From: Candidatus Woesearchaeota archaeon
GTDB lineage: Archaea; Nanobdellota; Nanobdellia; Woesearchaeales; JACPBV01
Assembly (NCBI GenBank): GCA_016188175.1
Contig: JACPII010000008.1
Coordinates: 1 to 35,716, forward strand
Length of the DNA: 35,716 nucleotides
Direction: 5' to 3'
Part shown: positions 30,140 through 35,716 of the stretch, one piece after another
Layout of the letters: each line of letters begins with the position of its first letter
Numbering within the stretch: position 1 is the stretch's first letter
Made by a program: the position numbers and the translations under genes
Notes under the pieces: model-generated
The model's database searches: none
The model's input: only the letters and a program-made list of their open reading frames with translations
What the model was told of the DNA's origin: nothing

Positions 30140-30356
30140 CCCGCCCTAAGGTCCCAAGGGGACAAAAACACAAAATGTTTTTTCGTACCCCGGAGGGATA
30201 CAAGAAATGTGAAGCATTCCTTCGTACCCGGAGATTGCGATGGGTAATTTCTGTTGTTTCCCTGCCCCCCAGAGACCTCTTCGGGGACGGAGAAATAAAT
30301 TCCTAAACTGCTGCGGACTGAAGCCCGCTAAGGGTTCTTTCCTATCCGGGCCTAAA
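30129..30356 (+). repeat. Dispersed repeat family C, copy 3 (rearranged)
   Basis: Holds the same modules as 5568-5672 in a different order. GTCAAAAACACCCCGCCC comes first (30129-30146). Then comes the GGAGATTGCGATGGGTAATT module ending TCTGTTGTTTC (30229-30260). Last is CCTAAACTGCTGCGGACTGA, then AGCCCGCTAAGGGTTCTTTC and CTATCCGGGCCTAAA (30302-30356). Between them are short hairpins. The 30140-30406 gap holds no gene. Confidence 0.65.
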
Positions 30357-30376
30357 CCAGTGGCCGGCAGAAAAGA

Positions 30377-30384
30377 TTTATATA
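30377..30384 (+). promoter_or_regulatory. TATA box for the 30407 operon
   Basis: TTTATATA is centred 27 nt before the ATG at 30407 and follows the family C repeat by 20 bp. Confidence 0.6.
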
Positions 30385-30406
30385 CAATGTTGCTCAGGGA
30401 AGAGAT

Positions 30407-30544
30407 ATGCGTCAAAGCATGAAAAAAAGAGGCCAAACATTGCTCACCACGAGGTGGGCAGTGATATTCTTGATTTTGTTCTTCCTGGTCCTGCTTCTTA
30501 TCATCATCAAAGAGAGGGGAGAAGCCATCCTCCCCATCGCATGA
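30407..30544 (+). CDS. Small pilin-like membrane protein
   Basis: 45 residues: MRQSMKKRGQTLLTTRWAVI, then FLILFFLVLLLIIIKERGEA. It has a KKRGQ prepilin-type motif and one long hydrophobic helix but almost no head. The leaderless ATG at 30407 fits the TATA box; an ATG at 30419 is an alternative. Its stop overlaps the next ATG (ATGA), so it heads an operon that continues to the window edge. Confidence 0.6.
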   Translation: MRQSMKKRGQTLLTTRWAVIFLILFFLVLLLIIIKERGEAILPIA

Positions 30545-31449
30545 GGCTGAAAAAAGAGAACATGGAAAAAAGTGCATATAAAAAGGCCCAGGAGTGGGGG
30601 ATGTCGCTGACGTCCATGCTCATCTTAGGGCTTTTTTTCCTTGGCATTGGGCTCCTGTTAATTCGGGAAATAGGAGCGGCAATGGCAACGGGGTATGACA
30701 AGCAGGCCTGCAAGACCAGCGTCGTCTACAACGCAAAATTCAGGATTCCCTTCATTGAGCGCGAGGAATTGGCCGTCGACTGCCCCACAAGATACATCAC
30801 GATAGATTCCGGCAATGTCCATTACGAAACGAGGGGCAAGAAAGTCAAGACGAAGATAAAGTGCGGCAATCTGGGGTCAAAGGAAGAAAAAGACTGCTGG
30901 GTCGGAAGGGTCAATGAAGTCATCGCAGGCGCCATGTTCGACTGCTGGGACCAGTTTGCCGCAGGGCAGGTGGCTGTGTTCAGCAAGTACCAGGTAGAAA
31001 GGCAATGCCTCATCTGCTCAAGGGTTGATTTCAGCCCGGGAGTCGTAAGCCAATTCGGGCCAAGTGCCCGCTCGTACATCAGCTTTTATGGCGGCATTGA
31101 GGATAAGAAAGACTCCAAGGGACTTGCAAAAATGAATCCAATGAAGGATTACCTTCAAACCCATAAGCCCATAAACCACGAGATTACCTATTATAATTTC
31201 CTAAATGATTTGACTGACACCGTCAGGTTGCCCTCTTATGATTATCAACTGGACAGGGCCTATGCAGCAGTCTTCATTGCCCTGAACCAATACCAGATAA
31301 ACACACTAAAAGATGCTGCATTAGACAAAATATTGCGATGGGTTAAAATAAAAGACGACCAAGGCAACACCCAGGACATCCAATTTGTGAATTCTTTTAA
31401 ATGGGTGCCTTATGATGAGGTGAAAGACGCATGCGACATCTTAGTGTAA
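30541..31449 (+). CDS. Membrane-anchored cysteine-containing protein
   Basis: 302 residues. A long basic N-terminus (MRLKKENMEKSAYKKAQEWG) precedes one hydrophobic helix (about residues 20-42, SLTSMLILGLFFLGIGLLLI). The external part has about nine cysteines, including ACKTS, VDCPTR, IKCGN, DCWVG, DCWDQF, QCLICS and DACD. The pattern is of a disulfide-rich envelope protein. The family is not recognised. It overlaps the genes on both sides (4 and 19 bp). Confidence 0.7.
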   Translation: MRLKKENMEKSAYKKAQEWGMSLTSMLILGLFFLGIGLLLIREIGAAMATGYDKQACKTSVVYNAKFRIPFIEREELAVDCPTRYITIDSGNVHYETRGKKVKTKIKCGNLGSKEEKDCWVGRVNEVIAGAMFDCWDQFAAGQVAVFSKYQVERQCLICSRVDFSPGVVSQFGPSARSYISFYGGIEDKKDSKGLAKMNPMKDYLQTHKPINHEITYYNFLNDLTDTVRLPSYDYQLDRAYAAVFIALNQYQINTLKDAALDKILRWVKIKDDQGNTQDIQFVNSFKWVPYDEVKDACDILV

Positions 31450-31595
31450 AGAAGAAAGGGATGGTCTGGAGCACCATCGGAAAGATCCTCTTAGTGATAT
31501 TTACCCTCTTCATTGCTTTTATGATTTTAGCAAAATTTTCCGGAAAATCATTCGAGCTGGGAGACTATATAAAAAAGATTTTTGGCATTGGGTAA
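31431..31595 (+). CDS. Small pilin-like membrane protein
   Basis: 54 residues: MRHLSVKKKGMVWSTIGKIL then LVIFTLFIAFMILAKFSGKS, and an amphipathic tail ending KKIFGIG. It has a KKKG prepilin-type motif, one hydrophobic helix and no globular head. It overlaps the preceding gene by 19 bp and is followed after 11 bp by the giant protein gene. Confidence 0.6.
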   Translation: MRHLSVKKKGMVWSTIGKILLVIFTLFIAFMILAKFSGKSFELGDYIKKIFGIG

Positions 31596-31606
31596 GATAA
31601 GGCAGT

Positions 31607-34600
31607 ATGAAAAAGAAGGGATTTATAGTCTTTGAGACCCTCATGAAAGGGATTTTGGTACTTATCGTTCTTGGATTTGGGATAAAATTAATCGGCTCCC
31701 TTTCTTCGAACCCCATCCAATACCTGCTTGGGTTTGGGGACATCAAAAAGTTTGACCAATCAATTTCCGAAAGGTTTGAAACTGCATCTCTTGAGGACAA
31801 AGAGGCAAGAGAATCAGTTTATGGGCTGCTTTATGCCCTTAATAAAATTGCAGTGTACAACAAAGAAGAAGAAGGCCGCCGCTCCAAGAGGGGAATTTTG
31901 CCATCCGACTTCCGGACATTTGGAAGCATTAAAGTTGAGCCCGCCATGTTTAATAAAAGGAACGTGATCCTAAAGGGGAATACCAAGGAAGAAGTGGCTG
32001 AGCAGGTTGCTTTAAACGTCCTCACCTGCGACACTATTTTTGAGGATGGCGCAAGAGACAACACAAGATGCTTTTCTTTGGATACAACCCAGCTTCCGGA
32101 GAAAGATGTAAATGGAAATAGGCTGATTATCGGGCGTGAAGATGTCGCCAAGGCATTTTTAAGAATTCGCGACACCCCCGACAAATGTAATGTTGACCTC
32201 CAGAAGGCCCAGGAAAGTTTCGGATCCATTACGAGTGATCAAGAAATATGCTTTGAAGCATGCAAACAGAGAGTTCGTGACCTCATCGGAGATTGGACAT
32301 GGTATAAGCCTTGGCAACTCTTTAACTGGAACAACTGGCATTGGGACAAAAATTTAGAGTTTGGAAACAAGTTCATCAAGCTTAGCGATACCCACGAAAT
32401 TTCTGGTTTTGGTGCCCTTCCCTTCCTCAGCATTTGCGGAGACAATAAAAATAAAAACGAGATTCATGTCACAACCAAAACAGAGGATCAGATAGACTCC
32501 TATCGCCAGAAAAAAGATAACATTTGTGAAATAGAAAAGATCGACCAGGCTTTTGGGTTTGTGGTTCATGATTTTTCTCTGCCCCAGGAATCGCCGTACA
32601 GCGGCAATTGGGCAAAAGACACCGTCAAGCAATGGTTAGGCGCTTATGGAAACCCAAAATATATGCTTTATTACGAGCAGTTTCCAAAAGGGGAAGATGT
32701 TTACTGGGAGCCGAATGCATATGGCGTTGCCTTCACAACCATTGTTGGAATTGAAATTGGCGGAGCCCTAGTTGGCGCCGGGTTGCCTTATGTGGGAAAA
32801 GCTTTTGTTTGGGTTGGCGCCAAGATTATACCAAAATTAACATTTGGGTTGAGTAGCTTATGGATAAATGTCCTCCAACCCGTGTTGATTGATGCTGGAA
32901 GATATGGGGCAAATCTTGCAGTTGCAATAGTAAAAAAGATACCCGTATTTGGAAAAACAGCAGTTGCAGAGTTAGACAAACTATATAAAGAATTTTTTCC
33001 TGCAGCAAACCAAGCGACAAAACAAGCCTTCGAAGACCTGTTTATAGCTGGAAAGCAGGCATATTATTCATTGTATCGGAAGGTCCTTGCCAACAACATG
33101 GTTGAGGATTACGTCCAGGTCCAGGCAGACAGGACAGTAGCAAGAGTCCTCAAAAGCCTCAGGCTGGATAAGATAAGCCCTGAAGCTGTTGATGCGATTA
33201 AGATGCAATATCGTGCTGCCCTGCAGCGTGCAAGAGACAGGCTTGAACAGGCAGAGGAATCATTTACTGATGAAATCTCGGGAAAGATTACCAGCAAAGC
33301 AAAAAATCTTATTAATGAAGAGATAGAGAATGCATTTAGGCAGTCAACTTATGATGACGAAATACGATTAGTAATCAAGAAGGTTATTGACGCCAGAAAA
33401 AGCATTTTGAGTGAAAGGATTAAAGCAGCCGACAGGGAACTGGTCATTAAAGCAAACGAGCTCGTATCAGAACTTGCCGAAGCGGAACGCTTGGGATACG
33501 TCTTAAAAGAAGTCGAAAAACTTGAGAAGGAAAAGGGAATAAAGATGTCCCAGGGTGACATTGCTAAGTTTATGGGCCAATTAAAGAAACAAATTCAGGA
33601 CAGCATGGATGGCCTCAACAATGAAAAAGCCATTTTAGAAAGTGAGCTAAAAGGGCTCACGGGTAAACTCGACGAGATGGTGAAATTCCCCGGCACTGCC
33701 GTTGATTTCATTGAGAAAGAGCTTCCACAACTGGAGAAAAGGGGTGAAATGCTCAAAAACCTCATAGCTGCAAAGAAAAAAGCCGTTCTTTTGGAACGGG
33801 ACTTCCTATCCTCTAGATATGGCGCTTCACAACGCCTCAAAGACCTTGGCATCGATGAGTCCCTCATTGGAAAAGAAAAGGCGCTGCAACAGGCAGATAA
33901 GCTAGTCAGAGAAAATATAAATAGATTAGAAGGTGAGATTTCCAGCATGGATGTTGAACTTGGGGCTGTCTCGCAACAGCTTAGTGAAGTCGGAGAATTA
34001 GCTTCTTTAAAGCAGGGTTCCAATCACATGTTAACCGCTCTTGAGCAGCAAAGGGCCTCGGTAGCGAAAGTCGAGGCAGAACTCAGCCCAAAAAATCCGA
34101 GGCTTCTTGGCAACCTCAAATTTTCCCTTAAGAATAACCTGGTCAAAGATATGGATGAAGCCGTGCTAAGGTGGGGCCCCCAAGCCATTGCATCTGCCTA
34201 CCGGACGAATATCCTCTTTAATGCCCGAAACAAGCTCCGTGAGCTGGCTGGCGGCCTGTCCGTTGACGAAAGGGCAAAAATATTGATAGAAATCCTCGAG
34301 ACAAATGGAAAATCTTTGAAAAACATGCAGGAAAGCGACATGATTAGGTTTGTTCTTTTCAGCAAGCAAAACCAGCAGATCATCGATTCTATCTTTAAAA
34401 ATGGAGATTACATCTGGGATGATATCCTTTTGCAAAAAGTTTCAGCCGCCCAAAAGGGTATATTTACAAAACAGATTGATGATGCAATAACGTTGATTGT
34501 TGACCCAAAAAAAACAAAGCTATCCCCTGACGCCCAATGGTTTCTCGGCTGGTCAACCCGGCTGGAAAAAGTTGCTGGCTTCCTCAGTCCTATCCAAAAC

Positions 34601-35599
34601 AAGAGGCATGTTGTTGCGGCGGCCGCGGTTTATTATGCCTTGAAGCTTGAAGACCAAAAAGCCCACTTCTATGGGGTCGGGACAAACGCATTGGGCTTTA
34701 AAAAAGTCCAGTCGCCCCCAGAGCCATTGGGCGAAGACAACATTAAAGGATACCTCCCAGCAGATTATGATGCGATGGACAGCCAGCAAAAACAGGAATG
34801 GCTCGAAAATAATTTTTACCCAAAAATAGAGAACGAGGGCGGTTTTCAGGGGCTCCTTCCTGAAGTGAGGGACTTCTACATATCTCTTACAAAAGATAAA
34901 TCAGCAGTCTGGGCAGACCAGTTTCCTGACAGGTTTCATTTGGTCAGCCCCTGTTACGCCGACTTATTCATCACGGTTTCAAGATGCACCTGTTATGGAA
35001 GGCCAACCAAAGACATGAAAGTTATCTGGTTTGAGGATGATGAGATATACAGAAGCGGGGAATATAATGGCAAGCTCAACCAAGAAGTTCACCTCTCTTA
35101 CAATAGGAAAGATACTCGAAAGGCGGTTTACTTTACCGACAAAGAAAAGAAGATTGAAGGAAAATATAACCAGATGCTCTACAAGCTTGACGAGAATGAC
35201 CATCCGGTAAAATACTGCCCCGATTCAGGTTACTTTACCATTGATGATGAATACCATCCAAAGTGCATAAAAATAAATCCTGTTTTGCAATACCGTCCAC
35301 AGTGCATAAAAATAAATCCTGTTTTGCAGCAAGGGATCCAGCCCAACTACTGCTACCATGGAAAAAGCATAGCATTGTCCGCTGCCCAAACGGGGCTCTT
35401 GTATGTTCTCCCGATTGGAACGTCTATTGCTTTAGGCACAACGTGGGGAGGCACCTGCGTTGCCGCAGGCGTTCTTGCGCCCCTTGCCCCATTATGCGGT
35501 GCAATGGGTGCTTTCGTTGGGGGAACCATTGCAGGCATCGGAGGATCGCTTACGTACGCATTAATCAGCACCAACCACCAATGGCCCCAGCACAGCTAA
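31607..35599 (+). CDS. Giant membrane-anchored coiled-coil protein (1330 residues)
   Basis: MKKKGFIVFETLMKGILVLI gives a prepilin-like basic motif, a Glu five residues after the Gly, and a hydrophobic helix (to about residue 31). Residues about 100-300 form a cysteine-containing domain. About 373-430 is a second hydrophobic region (TTIVGIEIGGALVGAGLPYV). About 500-825 is a long coiled coil (RDRLEQAEESF, KADRELVIKANELVSELAEA, LEKRGEMLKNLIAAKKKAVL). About 1105-1250 is a cysteine-containing domain. The Gly/Ala-rich C-terminus (about 1255-1320, GAMGAFVGGTIAGIGGSLTY) is hydrophobic. No homologous family is recognised. It could span or tether the envelope (inference). Confidence 0.75.
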   Translation: MKKKGFIVFETLMKGILVLIVLGFGIKLIGSLSSNPIQYLLGFGDIKKFDQSISERFETASLEDKEARESVYGLLYALNKIAVYNKEEEGRRSKRGILPSDFRTFGSIKVEPAMFNKRNVILKGNTKEEVAEQVALNVLTCDTIFEDGARDNTRCFSLDTTQLPEKDVNGNRLIIGREDVAKAFLRIRDTPDKCNVDLQKAQESFGSITSDQEICFEACKQRVRDLIGDWTWYKPWQLFNWNNWHWDKNLEFGNKFIKLSDTHEISGFGALPFLSICGDNKNKNEIHVTTKTEDQIDSYRQKKDNICEIEKIDQAFGFVVHDFSLPQESPYSGNWAKDTVKQWLGAYGNPKYMLYYEQFPKGEDVYWEPNAYGVAFTTIVGIEIGGALVGAGLPYVGKAFVWVGAKIIPKLTFGLSSLWINVLQPVLIDAGRYGANLAVAIVKKIPVFGKTAVAELDKLYKEFFPAANQATKQAFEDLFIAGKQAYYSLYRKVLANNMVEDYVQVQADRTVARVLKSLRLDKISPEAVDAIKMQYRAALQRARDRLEQAEESFTDEISGKITSKAKNLINEEIENAFRQSTYDDEIRLVIKKVIDARKSILSERIKAADRELVIKANELVSELAEAERLGYVLKEVEKLEKEKGIKMSQGDIAKFMGQLKKQIQDSMDGLNNEKAILESELKGLTGKLDEMVKFPGTAVDFIEKELPQLEKRGEMLKNLIAAKKKAVLLERDFLSSRYGASQRLKDLGIDESLIGKEKALQQADKLVRENINRLEGEISSMDVELGAVSQQLSEVGELASLKQGSNHMLTALEQQRASVAKVEAELSPKNPRLLGNLKFSLKNNLVKDMDEAVLRWGPQAIASAYRTNILFNARNKLRELAGGLSVDERAKILIEILETNGKSLKNMQESDMIRFVLFSKQNQQIIDSIFKNGDYIWDDILLQKVSAAQKGIFTKQIDDAITLIVDPKKTKLSPDAQWFLGWSTRLEKVAGFLSPIQNKRHVVAAAAVYYALKLEDQKAHFYGVGTNALGFKKVQSPPEPLGEDNIKGYLPADYDAMDSQQKQEWLENNFYPKIENEGGFQGLLPEVRDFYISLTKDKSAVWADQFPDRFHLVSPCYADLFITVSRCTCYGRPTKDMKVIWFEDDEIYRSGEYNGKLNQEVHLSYNRKDTRKAVYFTDKEKKIEGKYNQMLYKLDENDHPVKYCPDSGYFTIDDEYHPKCIKINPVLQYRPQCIKINPVLQQGIQPNYCYHGKSIALSAAQTGLLYVLPIGTSIALGTTWGGTCVAAGVLAPLAPLCGAMGAFVGGTIAGIGGSLTYALISTNHQWPQHS
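35262..35328 (+). repeat. 39-bp in-frame tandem duplication
   Basis: AGTGCATAAAAATAAATCCT plus GTTTTGCA occurs at 35262-35289 and again at 35301-35328. This duplicates CIKINPVLQ in the giant protein, with a period of 13 codons. Near-identity of the two units suggests a recent event. Confidence 0.8.
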
Positions 35600-35600
35600 C

Positions 35601-35716
35601 ATGGCAAGACAAAAAAAAGTGATCATCACAGTGATTTTGATTGTCCTGGGGATAAGTATAGCGGGAATAATCTCCCTGGTGCAGAAGCAGGTTCCCGTTG
35701 AAAAAAACGAATACTT
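35601..35716 (+). CDS. Start of a further membrane-anchored protein (partial)
   Basis: The 38 residues seen are MARQKKVIITVILIVLGISI and AGIISLVQKQVPVEKNEY: a basic N-terminus and one hydrophobic helix, like the other genes in the operon. The start lies 1 bp after the giant protein's stop. The frame runs off the window. Confidence 0.6.
   Translation, partial: MARQKKVIITVILIVLGISIAGIISLVQKQVPVEKNEY

Overview
The window reads as a chromosome segment of an archaeon, most likely a DPANN-type lineage (Woesearchaeota/Pacearchaeota-like; this placement is inference). Direct evidence is the archaeal gene set: PCNA, archaeal RNase J, Sec61 beta, the archaeal NAC protein, ribosomal protein eS17, an intron-bearing tRNA-Leu, an RNase P RNA with archaeal-style flanks, and TATA boxes about 26-28 nt ahead of leaderless start codons. 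Bacterial-type GyrA and ScpB are also present, as in many euryarchaeal and DPANN genomes.

Layout. 1-3.5 kb: a lipid (dolichol/phytol/diacylglycerol) kinase, then a minus-strand operon aRNase J - PCNA - small membrane protein. 3.5-4.4 kb: a 200-bp MITE-like element, a duplicated tRNA end, tRNA-Leu(CAA) with a 53-nt intron, and a large hairpin. 4.6-9.9 kb: a lipoprotein metallopeptidase, a minus-strand trio of coiled-coil proteins, a lamin-tail-domain surface protein and a helical/HTH protein. 10.1-15.7 kb: ScpB, a zinc-ribbon protein, GyrA, a GNAT acetyltransferase and a THUMP RNA methyltransferase. 15.7-21 kb: a pentein-fold enzyme divergent from RNase P RNA, a P-loop protein, Sec61 beta-NAC, a three-gene helical/membrane operon, and eS17 with a small basic protein. 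21-22.1 kb: a cysteine-rich lipoprotein and a membrane-anchored HTH regulator.

22.1-35.7 kb is an accessory region. It holds at least eight short proteins or membrane proteins with prepilin-like (class III signal peptide-like) N-termini, including a 1330-residue coiled-coil protein. Interspersed are toxin-antitoxin-like modules: DUF2683/RelE-like (toxin broken by an insertion), an AbiE-like pair, and VapBC. No pilus ATPase or platform gene lies in the window.

The most striking feature is a set of palindromic interspersed elements. Two copies of one family have 15-bp terminal inverted repeats and 9-bp target duplications, and both sit exactly 46 bp upstream of a leaderless start codon, just beyond the TATA box, with unrelated target sequences. 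A second family starts just after stop codons and shows compensatory stem changes. A third interrupts the RelE-like toxin, and removing it in silico restores a 95-residue frame exactly.
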